NCBI RefSeq assembly: GCF_017104565.1
Contig: NZ_JAAGPD010000006.1
Location: forward strand, 186,001 to 250,000
DNA from: Paraburkholderia sp. Tr-20389
Lineage (GTDB): Bacteria; Pseudomonadota; Gammaproteobacteria; Burkholderiales; Burkholderiaceae
Direction: 5' to 3'
Length of the DNA: 64,000 nucleotides
Shown here piece after piece: positions 34,465-42,772 of this stretch. The position numbers and the translations under genes are program-made. Numbering within the stretch: the first letter of the stretch is position 1; every line of letters starts with the position of its first letter. The notes beneath the pieces were generated by a model that saw only the letters and a program-made list of their open reading frames with translations, searched no databases and had not been told where the DNA came from.

Positions 34465-35661
34465 TCAAACGACAGATGTGGCAGCTGCCGGCCGATCCGC
34501 TCCTTGACTGTTGGCCATGAATGGGTGCTCGATGTATCGAAAGGTCAGCAACGAAATGCAGGTCATCGACAACCCGATGGCCAGCACCACCCCGCCGTAG
34601 ACGATAGCGTCCATCTGCGCAACCGGCAGCACGCGGTTCGCGAGTTGCAAGCCGGCATAGAGCACGACACCGTGGTTGAGGTACACGCTATAACTCGTGA
34701 GGCCGAGTATCTGGAAGGACGGTCTGGATAAAAGGCCGAAGAAGCTGTTGTTATAGAGTGCGCACATGAACACCGGAAAGACGAGGAGCGACTGCAGCAC
34801 GCCATAATCCCGTGCAAAAGGAAGTGCCGTCGCGCAGAGCGTGACCAATGCCGCAACGGCGGCGAACGGTTTTTCCAGATTCCTGAAGGTCGGTTGGCGC
34901 GCGTAGATGAATGCGGCGGCCGTGCCAAACAGGAAGTTGACGGATACGGCGTCGAGCACTCGCACGCCATAGACGAGCACCAGGACGACTGCCGTGACGG
35001 CGCAGAACCTACGGATCGTCATCAGCAAAGCGAGCAACGGAAGCAGCGCATAGAAGACCCACTCATAACGCAACGTCCACATCGCTGTATTCAGGAGCCA
35101 CGATTGCGGAAGGCCGTTGAGGTCGACATGAGCCAGCACGCCGAGCGAAAGCCACTTTGCCGCCGCCCGAACCAGTTCCGCCGGCGAGACTTGCAAGACC
35201 CATCCGGTTTTTTGGCCAACGACGACGAACATCATGGCTGTGACGAACAGGTAAAGCGGCGCAAGTCGTCGAAGTCTCGATACATATAGCCGACGCCACG
35301 CAATCGGCTTGCGGGACATCATAAGCTTGTGCGAAAAAAGGAAGCCTGTGATCATGAAAAACAGGGCAACCGGCACACGTCCGCACAACGTGTAAATGGT
35401 CGAGTCCGGCCAAACCCATGCGCCCGTGCGGTACCAAACGATGCTGGATGCCGCGTGCGTCAGGAATACCGCAAACGCAAGGATCGCTCGCAGACCATCC
35501 AGTTCCCCGTAACGCCGGCCATTGCCGAGCCCCTCGATTGCAGCACGAAAGAAGCGGCTGTGCCGGGCTGCCTGCCCTGCAACCATGAAACATGCGACAG
35601 TGGTCAAGCATGCGGACCACAGCGGAAACTGACTGGCCTGCATATTGGCTCCGTCGTGCAA
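34465..35661 (-). CDS. Acyltransferase family 3 membrane protein
   Basis: A 398-residue integral membrane protein with about 10 helices. The family signatures are 'YGELDGLRAILAFAVFLTHA' with the conserved His at about 69, and 'VPVALFFMITGFLFSHKLM' with the FF..SGF-like motif. These proteins move acyl groups (often acetyl) onto O-antigen, exopolysaccharide or other glycans from the cytoplasmic side. Start may be ATG 35661 or the in-frame ATG at 35643. It is not next to glycan genes, so its substrate is unknown. The small ORF split by the insertion sequence lies just upstream on the same strand. Confidence 0.88.
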   Translation of the reverse strand: MHDGANMQASQFPLWSACLTTVACFMVAGQAARHSRFFRAAIEGLGNGRRYGELDGLRAILAFAVFLTHAASSIVWYRTGAWVWPDSTIYTLCGRVPVALFFMITGFLFSHKLMMSRKPIAWRRLYVSRLRRLAPLYLFVTAMMFVVVGQKTGWVLQVSPAELVRAAAKWLSLGVLAHVDLNGLPQSWLLNTAMWTLRYEWVFYALLPLLALLMTIRRFCAVTAVVLVLVYGVRVLDAVSVNFLFGTAAAFIYARQPTFRNLEKPFAAVAALVTLCATALPFARDYGVLQSLLVFPVFMCALYNNSFFGLLSRPSFQILGLTSYSVYLNHGVVLYAGLQLANRVLPVAQMDAIVYGGVVLAIGLSMTCISLLTFRYIEHPFMANSQGADRPAAATSVV

Positions 35662-35942
35662 GATTGCCGCTGCAGATTACCAATGGCCACGCGATCGCGA
35701 GAAATCACGGCGTCGCCGCGCTACGTTTTGTCATCTCGATCCGAGACAAGATTGATCACCGTTTCGGCCGACATGCTCCCATCGGCTATCTGCCGGGTTT
35801 TGAGGTGAACAGATCTTTGGACTGATGGCGTCCGGCGTTGCGAGAAAGGCAACTATTGGCGATTTGTCGCCTCGCAGAGAGAAATCGCGGCCACGTCGAT
35901 ATCGAGGAAGAAAGCCCTTGGCCAAAGCGTGTCGTTGGCTAA

Positions 35943-36857
35943 GCGACCGTTTCAAAAAGACCCCGAGGGGGCTGTTAACCTTATCGCCAAGCTGTTAACC
36001 TTGGTCGTCTGAACAACCGGAACCACGGGGATGGGCGCACCGATCATTGATGACGAACTATGGGCATTGATAGAGCCTTTGCTGCCACCGGCAAAACCCA
36101 CGCCGCAAGAAATACCCAGGACGGCTCCCGGTTTCCAACCGGGCTGCACTGAACGGCTTCCTGTTCGTATTCAAGACCGGAATACGCTGGTGCAACCTCT
36201 CGACCAAGCTGGGATTCGGCTCCGGGCCAACCTGCTGGAGGCGTTTGCGCGATTGGCAAAGGGCCGGCGTGTGGAGCGCGTTGCACGAACTGCTGCTTGC
36301 GAAGTTACGCGAAGCCGGCGAACTCGATTTCTCACGGGCAGCGACCGATTCATCCTCGGTGCGAGCCGTTGGGGCGGGCGAAAAACTGGCCCGAACCCCA
36401 CCGATCGCTCGCGACCAGGTTCGAAGCATCACATCCTCGTCGACGCCAATGGCGTCCCCATCAGTGCCATCCTGACTGGCGCGAATCGCAACGACGTTAC
36501 CCAGTTGCTGCCGCTCATCGACGCGGTCCCGCCACTTCGCGGCGTACGCGGCCGACCGCTTCGCACGCCCAAAGTCATCTACGCAGATCGTGGCTATGAC
36601 TCCGAGCCGCATCGTCAGCGGCTTCGTGCGCGCGGTATCGAACCGGTGATTGCCAGGCGCCGCACGGAACACGGCAGCGGACTCGGCAAGTCCCGTTGGG
36701 TGGTCGAACGTACTCACGCAGGCTGCACAATTTTCGCCGTCTTCGCATTCGCTTTGAGCGTCGAGCCGACATTCACGAGGCATTCCTTAAACTCGGCTGT
36801 GCGCTCGTCTGCTGGAACATCTTCAGACGTACCGAGCAGTCTTTTTGAAACGGTCTC
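35943..36857 (+). mobile_element. IS5-family insertion sequence (IS427-like), copy 1
   Basis: A 915-bp element with terminal inverted repeats: left GCGACCGTTTCAAAAAGAC, right end GTCTTTTTGAAACGGTCTC. A 3-base target duplication TAA flanks it (35940-35942 and 36858-36860). It carries one transposase gene that needs three frame changes to read through. A copy differing at only a few bases lies at 53786-54700 in the same orientation. It interrupts a small minus-strand ORF. Confidence 0.85.
36031..36848 (+). pseudogene. IS5/IS427-type transposase with three frame changes (copy 1)
   Basis: Reading begins MGAPIIDDELWALIEPLLPP. After AKP, an extra C moves the true frame to the next one, which reads NRAALNGFLFVFKTGIRWCN and CWRRLRDWQRAGVWSALHEL up to SSSVRAVGAGEK. 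At an A5 run (near 36380) the frame returns to the first and reads GSKHHILVDANGVPIS, YADRGYD and 'GKSRWVVERTHA'. A missing base then shifts the tail 'LHNFRRLRIRFERRADIHEA' to its TGA at 36846. The DDE residues are in DSS, ADRGYD and VVERTHA. The A5 shift could be programmed -1 frameshifting, but the other two look like mutations, so the enzyme is probably inactive. Confidence 0.75.
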
Positions 36858-37172
36858 TAAAAACAGCGGAGTCGCGAGACACGCAAACCACAGCGAACAC
36901 TGCAACGCGGTATCAAGCGGACCGGAAACACCCGTGAGTCCCAATACGATCAATACGCAGAACCCGGCAGAGCCGAGCGCGTGCCTGTCAATCAAGGCCT
37001 CGAACCTGCTGGAATTCGCAGCGGTAAGCGCTGACGGTTCGATCTCCGCCTCTCGACAGCTTTGAGTGTATCCACTGACAGCCCGGGCCTGCAACTCACT
37101 GTCTTTGGTGTTATCCGGCCCGTCGACCCTTGCGATCCGTGGATGTCTCATATCTATATCGAGTTCTGTTAT

Positions 37173-37682
37173 TTAGCCGATCGCCAGCAGCTCTTCAACA
37201 CGCGCTGTGGAGAACGTCCAAACCGCCGGAATCTCTTCTGTCGTTCCCGCGCCGTGTGCCCGCGGCGCCCACGTATGCTTCTCATGCAACATCGTGTCGC
37301 CGCGACCTTTGGCGGCGGAGCGCAGCCGTTCTGCAATTTCAGCCGGCGTCGCAAGATAGACGCGTGGCATTTGCTCAACAGCGACTTCCTTGTACTGAAC
37401 AAGGCAAAGTATCGTTCGGGGCGTGTGCTTCAGGCGCCACGTTTCCGCTGCTGAATGGTAGTCCCCCGAGCCCTTGGCGAGACATCCCTGCGACAAACCC
37501 CAGCGCCCGTCCTGGCTGCCTTTTACCGAGACTTTCAACATGCGCTCACCCGAGGCAACTATCAGGTCATACTCAGGCTGGTTGGCGCCGTACTGGACTG
37601 AGACATCGTATCCGATACGCGCGAACAAGGCAGCCGCAGCAGCTTCCGCAGCAACTCCGATGTGACGTGGCGACACCTTCAT
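37173..37682 (-). CDS. PD-(D/E)XK nuclease-like hypothetical protein
   Basis: A 169-residue protein. The N-terminal half has the layout of a small restriction-endonuclease-like fold: helix 'HIGVAAEAAAAALFARIGY', then 'YDVSVQYGANQPEYDLIVAS' and 'RMLKVSVKGSQDGRW', giving Asp...Val-x-Val-Lys spaced as in group I intron-associated or Holliday-junction-resolvase-type PD-(D/E)XK proteins. The C-terminal half has no clear motif. It may be a DNA-binding or cleaving protein, possibly of island or phage origin. The next minus-strand gene upstream ends 12 bases before its start region, so the two may share a transcript. Confidence 0.65.
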   Translation of the reverse strand: MKVSPRHIGVAAEAAAAALFARIGYDVSVQYGANQPEYDLIVASGERMLKVSVKGSQDGRWGLSQGCLAKGSGDYHSAAETWRLKHTPRTILCLVQYKEVAVEQMPRVYLATPAEIAERLRSAAKGRGDTMLHEKHTWAPRAHGAGTTEEIPAVWTFSTARVEELLAIG

Positions 37683-37694
37683 TTTGGTTTTCCG

Positions 37695-38237
37695 TTATTT
37701 AACCGCAGTGTCAGGTTCATTCGTGGATGATGTCGAGTCGCAAATCGTTGAATCGCTGTGTGTCACCGTCATGCCGGGTTCGAGCTTCAGCGACGGGGCC
37801 GTCGCCGTCGCGATGTTCGTCGTCAACTGGATGCGGTCGTCCGGCGATCGCCAGGTGTATTGCACTTCCTTCGAGGTGATATCTGTGAACGAGTGAACCG
37901 TCTGTTCACGAGCCGATATGGCCGGTGTCCCGTGTTGCTCCATCAGCCCGGACAGGACGTTGATGAAGGTCGCCGGCGTAAACGACTCTATTTTCGTGAC
38001 TGCGAAAAGACGCCCATCACAGAAGTTGAGATGAAAACTTTCGTACGCCCCGGTGTCTGGTCGAACCCTGTTGATCACTGTGAGCGCTTCCACCTGCTGT
38101 ACGGTCTCTCCCCGCGCAGTTGCGTTGCGCTCAATGGCTGATTTGGTCTCGCCACTGGCGAAGGACCATGCATCAAACGCCATGCACTTTGTCGCAACGA
38201 TCAACGGGATGATCGGTAGCAAAAGTACGATTCTCAT
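37695..38237 (-). CDS. Hypothetical secreted protein
   Basis: A 180-residue protein with a signal peptide (MRIVLLLPIIPLIVATKCMA) and a polar mature part. It contains 'ESFHLNFCDGRLFAVTKIES', 'EVQYTWRSPDDRIQLTTNIA' and a Thr/Ser-rich end with a further Cys. No family is recognised; the beta-rich middle suggests a small periplasmic domain. It ends 12 bases before the PD-(D/E)XK-like gene and is probably co-transcribed with it, although an exported protein and a nuclease-like protein make an odd pair. Confidence 0.6.
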   Translation of the reverse strand: MRIVLLLPIIPLIVATKCMAFDAWSFASGETKSAIERNATARGETVQQVEALTVINRVRPDTGAYESFHLNFCDGRLFAVTKIESFTPATFINVLSGLMEQHGTPAISAREQTVHSFTDITSKEVQYTWRSPDDRIQLTTNIATATAPSLKLEPGMTVTHSDSTICDSTSSTNEPDTAVK

Positions 38238-38360
38238 CTAGCTCGTCGGTTGCCTTTTCTAGTTGGTCTCTCGAAGCCGCGCCCGTGATCCATCGTCTAC
38301 TTTCGCAGTGTTCACAGCACTGCCATGCGAGTCACTGAATCACACTGCGGTGACGATGTT

Positions 38361-38540
38361 TCAACCCGGGGTTCGATCAAGACGCGGCGCTTTCACCACA
38401 TAGAAGAGATAAGCTTCCCTCGCCAGATGCGGCCCCCAGGCCGCGAGTTCGGCATAGAGCGCCTCCACCTGTACGCCCAGACGCCGCAGCCGGGTGTCCG
38501 GCCATCCGTTGCCGCTCCCGGGAATCGCGCGCTATCCATG
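38361..38540 (-). pseudogene. Possible gene remnant
   Basis: A minus-strand frame without a start codon reads GSGNGWPDTRLRRLGVQVEA, then LYAELAAWGPHLAREAYLFY, and ends at the TGA 38361-38363. A stop codon lies directly upstream near 38541. It looks like the tail of a lost gene in this remnant-rich stretch. The family is not recognised. Confidence 0.3.
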
Positions 38541-38577
38541 CGATTGGCTGGAAAAAAATGCGACATGATTTTCTGTG

Positions 38578-38973
38578 CTACCAGATGGTTTTGACGTGCG
38601 CGTAGGCGCGAATTTTCTCGTCTTTGGTGACGAGCGGTACCGAATATTTCCGTGCCGTCGCGACAATCATCCGGTCGGCAGGATCTTTGTGAAACTCGCC
38701 TGGAAGTTCTACCGATTTGACTGCGATTTCGGAATCGACCGGAACGAAGCGCACCGCTTCGACGTCCCCAACCGCGGCAAGCCAGTTGCCAACGTCCATC
38801 GACAGCACGAGTTTCTCCCGCTCGACGAGCATCGCGATCTCCCACGCGGAGATGGACGAAACAAGAATCTCACCGTCGGCAAGTTCGCGCTCGATGGCAG
38901 CTTTCGCTTTCCTGCTCAGCGTAGGGTCCACCGTTGCCCACCACACCAGCGCGTGCGTATCCAGAACGATCAC
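38578..38973 (-). CDS. vapC: VapC-type PIN-domain toxin
   Basis: A 131-residue PIN-domain ribonuclease. It starts MIVLDTHALVWWATVDPTLS with the first acidic residue (Asp5), has 'SSISAWEIAMLVEREKL' with the conserved Glu (about 45), and 'HKDPADRMIVATARKYSVPL' with the two further Asp. 'LVTKDEKIRAY' completes the metal site. Such toxins cut tRNA or rRNA and stop growth unless bound by the antitoxin. Its ATG overlaps the antitoxin stop by 4 bases (translational coupling). Confidence 0.92.
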   Translation of the reverse strand: MIVLDTHALVWWATVDPTLSRKAKAAIERELADGEILVSSISAWEIAMLVEREKLVLSMDVGNWLAAVGDVEAVRFVPVDSEIAVKSVELPGEFHKDPADRMIVATARKYSVPLVTKDEKIRAYAHVKTIW

Positions 38974-39206
38974 TGCGCCGCCTCCCAGTCACCGTCAGCA
39001 ACCGGGTCGGTGGGGTTGTCGTAACGCACGACCGAACCCCGCAGCAGCTCAAGCGGGCTACGTTCGACACTCCGGTAAGGCCTCACTTCAAGCACAGGCT
39101 TACCGTGATCGGTCACAATGACGCTTTCTCCCGATGCCTCGATCTGCCGGAAGAATTCGAGCGCTTTTGCCTTGAACTCGGTTTTGGAAACCAGATTTTC
39201 GTCCAT
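38970..39206 (-). CDS. Phd/YefM-family antitoxin
   Basis: A 78-residue antitoxin whose N-terminal half has the Phd/YefM DNA-binding fold (VSKTEFKAKALEFFRQIEAS, GESVIVTDHGKPVLEVRPYR). The C-terminal part is acidic and would wrap the VapC active site. It overlaps vapC by 4 bases (ATGA). Phd-type antitoxins repress their own promoter; three GTCACC-type half-sites lie immediately upstream (39209-39254). Confidence 0.9.
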   Translation of the reverse strand: MDENLVSKTEFKAKALEFFRQIEASGESVIVTDHGKPVLEVRPYRSVERSPLELLRGSVVRYDNPTDPVADGDWEAAQ

Positions 39207-39208
39207 GT

Positions 39209-39254
39209 GTCACCTATAGTCATTGCAACTAGTCACCATCCTAGCATAGGTGAC
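39209..39254 (-). promoter_or_regulatory. Operator of the toxin-antitoxin pair
   Basis: GTCACCTAT (39209-39217) and ATAGGTGAC (39246-39254) form a perfect 9-bp inverted repeat. A third half-site GTCACC lies at 39232-39237. The first site starts 3 bases upstream of the antitoxin ATG. Autoregulation by the Phd-type antitoxin, with or without the toxin, is expected for this family. Confidence 0.6.
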
Positions 39255-39537
39255 TACAAAGACAGGTCATTTTGTGAAACAGCCAGCATCGCTAGGGGCT
39301 GCTCCCGTGTCTGCTGCTGCGCTCAACGGGTGGAATACTGATACTCCAAAATGAAAGAGCCCCGATCGCGCTGATCGTAGCTCCTGTCAGGCCGTTCGCA
39401 ATGACCAACAGTCGCCCTCGGACCGTCATTGAAGCGCACCACGACGAGCCCGCGTTTGCCGTCCGCTGCGACTTCAACAACACCTGATATCCTGGAGAGA
39501 TCGGTAAGCACCTCAGCAAGGCCGTTCGCTGTTTCGC

Positions 39538-40047
39538 GTGAGCGTGTTGCATGATCCGGACACAGGCTGGATGCCGAATGAAATGGTGTCCATGTTCCAT
39601 TCTCCGGATCTTCCAACATGTCAGAAACATCAGGTGACGAAGTCAGCGCGCCTCGCCGCACTCACCGCGTGTATTCACTGGAGCCAGCAGCAGATCGTGC
39701 CGGAGACGCTGCAGCCTGGAAGCTCTGTATCCGCCATCGCGCGTAAACATGGCATCAACGACAATATCATGTTCGAGTGGCCCCGGCAGCATCGCCTTGG
39801 CAGGCTGGGCTTGCCGGCATCGACGAGTCCGCCGTCGCAGTGCAGCCAACTGCTGCCGGTCCACGTCATCGATTCACTCGTGCAGTTGCCTGCGGAGCGT
39901 GCGATGCCGCCTGAGCCCACAGAGGACGGGCAAGGCATGAAGCCGTCAGGGTGTGAAGTCGAGATCGAGGTTGGCAAACGCCGCGTGCGCATTCGTGGCC
40001 TGTCGATGGAGCGTGCCGAGCAGTTCCTGCGCGATTGCCTGCGATGA
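39538..40047 (+). pseudogene. IS66-family TnpA, N-terminally frameshifted
   Basis: The later part is a typical IS66 first protein: QPGSSVSAIARKHGINDNIM (helix-turn-helix) and KRRVRIRGLSMERAEQFLRD at the end. The usual start (RTHRVYSLE-type) is present around 39660-39690 but in a neighbouring frame, so a frameshift separates the ends; the current first 40 residues are foreign. The stop overlaps the next gene's ATG (ATGA at 40044-40047). Function as an accessory transposition protein is probably lost. Confidence 0.7.
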
Positions 40048-40640
40048 TCGGCCTGCCGACGGGCACACGCATCTGGATTGCCGCCGGCGTGACCGACATG
40101 CGCTGCAGCTTCCAGGGCTTGGCCGCAAAGGTCCAGTCGGTCCTTGAGGACAATCCGTTCGGTGGCGATGTGTTTGTGTTTCGGGGCCGTCGAGGTGACA
40201 CAGTCAAGATTCTCTGGGCCATGGCTGACGGGCTCTGCGTATTCAGCAAGCGACTCAAGAGCGTGCACTTTGTCTGGCCTGAGGCCGACAGCGGCAAGAT
40301 CCATCTGACGCAGGCCCAACTGTCGATGCTTCTCGAAGGCATCAACTGGAAGCAACCTTCCCGAACGCGCACGCCACTGTCGATGTTGTAAACCGCGCGG
40401 GAGGTGCGTAAACTCCCGCGCATGTCTGATACGCCGCCGCTTCCTGACGACATCGATGCCTTGAAGGCGATGCTTGCCGAGCGGGACCTCGTTATCGAGC
40501 AACTCAAGGCGATCTCCGGCGAATCGTATCGACTGAAGGAAAAGCGGCAAGCGGGTGTGATTAATCGTATTCCGCCCGCGCAAATCGAGGCAGACGACCT
40601 CAAACGAAAACGAAATCCAAAGGAGCCAACCACCCGCCTT
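39640..40640 (+). mobile_element. Truncated IS66-family element
   Basis: The order TnpA, TnpB, start of TnpC is that of IS66. The large transposase gene TnpC is cut after about 28 codons, so roughly 1.4 kb of the usual element is missing. The exact ends could not be found; the borders given are approximate. Confidence 0.65.
40044..40391 (+). CDS. tnpB: IS66-family TnpB (Orf2)
   Basis: A 115-residue protein of the IS66 Orf2 type, intact: MIGLPTGTRIWIAAGVTDMR, 'DVFVFRGRRGDTVKILWAMA' and 'VHFVWPEADSGKIHLTQAQL'. The start at 40044 overlaps the TnpA stop (ATGA), which suggests coupling. TnpB is an accessory factor needed by some IS66 elements; with TnpC truncated it is probably without use. The residues match family consensus well. 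Confidence 0.88.
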   Translation: MIGLPTGTRIWIAAGVTDMRCSFQGLAAKVQSVLEDNPFGGDVFVFRGRRGDTVKILWAMADGLCVFSKRLKSVHFVWPEADSGKIHLTQAQLSMLLEGINWKQPSRTRTPLSML

Positions 40641-40652
40641 GCACTGCAATAA
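40422..40652 (+). pseudogene. IS66 TnpC fragment fused to another sequence
   Basis: The first about 27 codons (MSDTPPLPDDIDALKAMLAE, then RDLVIEQLK) are the N-terminal coiled-coil start of the IS66 transposase TnpC. After this the frame continues AISGESYRLKEKRQAGVINR, which does not belong to TnpC and resembles the tail of an unrelated transposase-like protein. The junction at about 40505 marks the deletion endpoint. The whole catalytic region is missing. Confidence 0.65.
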
Positions 40653-40777
40653 CATTTGAAATCGGTGTATCAACTCATGATCGCGTTTGCGTCTGAGGCT
40701 GTATCAAGTTGAGATTGCGTTTGACAATAATTTCGACGTCCGACTCAACCAGTGCCTGCGGACGCCGCTACGAGCGA

Positions 40778-42031
40778 TCAGCCTTCTCGCTCGACAGTGA
40801 ACAATTCCCGGTTGATGAAGCCAGCCACTTTGCTTCGAATGTATGTGTGGTTTTGGTTCATATAAACCGCATAGCCAAGCCGGTCATCGGAATTGCGCAA
40901 TCCCTGAATAGTTCGAGGTAACCCGAAGGATTTCTGTCGAACGAACTCATTATCAAGGAGCGTAAACCCGCTCACATGGCCCGGTTCTTCTTCGGTAATG
41001 AAGCCGATGGCCGCAAACCCATTCCGAGTCGGCACCGCTTCGTCCCCGAGTGGTAGATTCATATTGGCACACACCATCATGCGAATCGGGTCATAGCCGC
41101 GAGCCAGCGTCATAAGTTCCGCAATCATGTCGCCACCCGGCCGTGGATTCACTTCGATAACGTGAAAGCGCCCGCCGTCAACCTTGAACTCGACGTGGGC
41201 AAACGTGCTGCGTAAATCGATCGCCGACATGACCGCGAGCAGGCCGCCCGAAATCTCCCTGTCCAGTTCTGCATCGAACTGATGAGGATAGATGTGGGCG
41301 AGTTCAACGCATCGAGGCGGTGGCGTAATGAATTTCTTCGTAATCCCCAGGATTCGCCACACGCCGCCGTTCGGATCCCAGACCATCTCGGCACTGAACT
41401 CGTCGCCACCGACATATTCTTCGACGATGAATTTCCGCGACGACGAATAGCCGCGACTGTTGACCGCTGGTAGCGCCAGAATGTCGCCCACGGCCTCTCG
41501 CATATCCGTGGCGCTGTAACACACACGCACCGCGACGCTACCGTTCTCGTCAACAGGCTTGACCACGCAGGGAAAGCCGAATGGCGGCTCATCGATCGCA
41601 GCCATGGCGTTCGCTTCGTTGAACACGATGTGACGCAGCTCATAGCGCGACCCGGAAAGTTTCTTGCGAAGCACGCTCTTGAATCGGCATGCCAGCAACG
41701 CTGGCACCGACGGATGCGCGTTATTCCCGAGGTACCGGTTGACGATCGAGGACTGCAGCACACGGAAATCATCGAACGCCAGGCACGCGACGATTTTTCG
41801 CTCCGATCCGTAAGCGAAATCGAGGATCTTTCCGATGTCGTAGGTATCCACCAACGCAACCTCGTCCGCCACATCGGTCGGATTGGTCACCGAGTTTCGA
41901 TACTCACCGACATCACGGCTCAGGAAGATGGTGTGATAGCCCATCTCCTTCAAATACTGGATGGCCGAGTACCCATACCCCGACAAATTTGACTCGAGAA
42001 TCAATACAGCGTCTTTCAATCTCAGCTCCAT
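40778..42031 (-). CDS. ATP-grasp ligase of the biosynthetic operon
   Basis: A 417-residue carboxylate-amine ligase. Residues 1-110 form a preATP-grasp Rossmann-like domain (AVLILESNLSGYGYSAIQYL). The ATP-grasp core has 'GFPCVVKPVDENGSVAVRVC' (Lys for phosphate), 'FIVEEYVGGDEFSAEMVW' and 'VEFKVDGGRFHVIEVNPRPG' with Mg-binding Glu and Asn. Such enzymes join an amino acid carboxylate to an amine through an acyl-phosphate. It is the last gene of the ten-gene operon, so it would form an amide or peptide bond late in the pathway. The substrate is unknown. Confidence 0.88.
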   Translation of the reverse strand: MELRLKDAVLILESNLSGYGYSAIQYLKEMGYHTIFLSRDVGEYRNSVTNPTDVADEVALVDTYDIGKILDFAYGSERKIVACLAFDDFRVLQSSIVNRYLGNNAHPSVPALLACRFKSVLRKKLSGSRYELRHIVFNEANAMAAIDEPPFGFPCVVKPVDENGSVAVRVCYSATDMREAVGDILALPAVNSRGYSSSRKFIVEEYVGGDEFSAEMVWDPNGGVWRILGITKKFITPPPRCVELAHIYPHQFDAELDREISGGLLAVMSAIDLRSTFAHVEFKVDGGRFHVIEVNPRPGGDMIAELMTLARGYDPIRMMVCANMNLPLGDEAVPTRNGFAAIGFITEEEPGHVSGFTLLDNEFVRQKSFGLPRTIQGLRNSDDRLGYAVYMNQNHTYIRSKVAGFINRELFTVEREG

Positions 42032-42073
42032 TTGAATGATCCATTCACGCGCGTAGGTCCAGGTTGTTGCTGA

Positions 42074-42766
42074 TCACGCCGCAGCCAACGCGTTCGCGTA
42101 CCGCTCGAGCTCCAGCAGGATGACTGGCTCGTGGTGGGCCGCATCGACCCAATCGCAATACGAAGCACGCGACAGCACAAAATCCAGATAACCGCCGATC
42201 AATGAATCCGTGATGTCGAGGTATGTCGACGCGCGTGACATCATCGGCAACACCATCGCATCGACGATCGAGTATTCGCCGAACAGGAACGGCCCACCGG
42301 ACGCTTCCAGCGCGATGTGCATGCCGCGCGTCAGGCGTTCCCACTCGTCCCCCACTGCCCCCGTCGGCCTCATGCGCTTGTCCATTCGTCTTGTGCACCA
42401 AAATGGGAAGGTTGAGCGGATTAATGCGAATTCGCTCTGCAGTTCGGTCGCGAGCGAGCGTGCGAATGCCCTCGTCGCCCGATCATGCGGCCAGAGCCGG
42501 CCATCGCAGTACTCTTGCGAGACATACTCGCAAATCGCAAGCGTTTCCCAAATGACGATCGATCCATCGTGAAGCACCGGAACGCGCGACGACGGATGGA
42601 CAAGCGCGGCCGCCTGCTTGAAGTCGTCGGTGAACTCGCGGGATCCCGGAATCGCCTCGAACGGGATCACGATTTCCTCGAACAGAACCGCCGCTTCACG
42701 CAACAGTGACCACGGACGCAGTGACCACGACGAATACTTCTTGGTACCGCAGTAAAGCTTCAACAT
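42074..42766 (-). CDS. Glutathione-S-transferase-like protein
   Basis: A 230-residue protein with a thioredoxin-like N-terminal domain (MLKLYCGTKKYSSWSLRPWS, 'SSRVPVLHDGSIVIWETLAI' with the cis-Pro and Glu/Thr glutathione site) and an all-helical C-terminal domain ('GPFLFGEYSIVDAMVLPMMS' with the N-capping motif). The Ser in SSWSLRPW could be the catalytic residue. In secondary metabolism such proteins conjugate, isomerise or detoxify reactive intermediates. Its start is only 6 bases after the upstream aspartoacylase-like gene stop, so it belongs to the operon. A role in handling a reactive N-N compound is speculation. Confidence 0.87.
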   Translation of the reverse strand: MLKLYCGTKKYSSWSLRPWSLLREAAVLFEEIVIPFEAIPGSREFTDDFKQAAALVHPSSRVPVLHDGSIVIWETLAICEYVSQEYCDGRLWPHDRATRAFARSLATELQSEFALIRSTFPFWCTRRMDKRMRPTGAVGDEWERLTRGMHIALEASGGPFLFGEYSIVDAMVLPMMSRASTYLDITDSLIGGYLDFVLSRASYCDWVDAAHHEPVILLELERYANALAAA

Positions 42767-42772
42767 TGCTGG

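Larger units (their letters stand above)
35853..37151 (-). pseudogene. Small membrane-protein ORF split by the insertion sequence
   Basis: The minus-strand frame from ATG 37151 (MRHPRIARVDGPDNTKDSEL) is open up to the insertion-sequence border at 36858. If the 915-bp element and one copy of the TAA target duplication are removed, it continues in frame with the sequence left of the element: 'LATPLFL' then 'ANDTLWPRAFFLDIDVAAIS' and stops at TAG 35853-35855. The restored protein has 126 residues, with one or two hydrophobic helices (FCVLIVLGLTGVSG, LWFACLATPLFL). Exact in-frame rejoining supports a real gene disrupted by a recent insertion. The family is unknown. Confidence 0.6.

Noticed and set aside
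36031-37065. A single 344-codon frame through the IS and beyond
   Set aside because: It follows one frame only; the middle and the end match transposase in other frames, so the long frame is not one protein.
39323-39661. Minus-strand 112-codon frame next to the IS66 remnant
   Set aside because: A few protein-like stretches but no start signal, no known domain and overlap with IS66 sequence; too weak to call.
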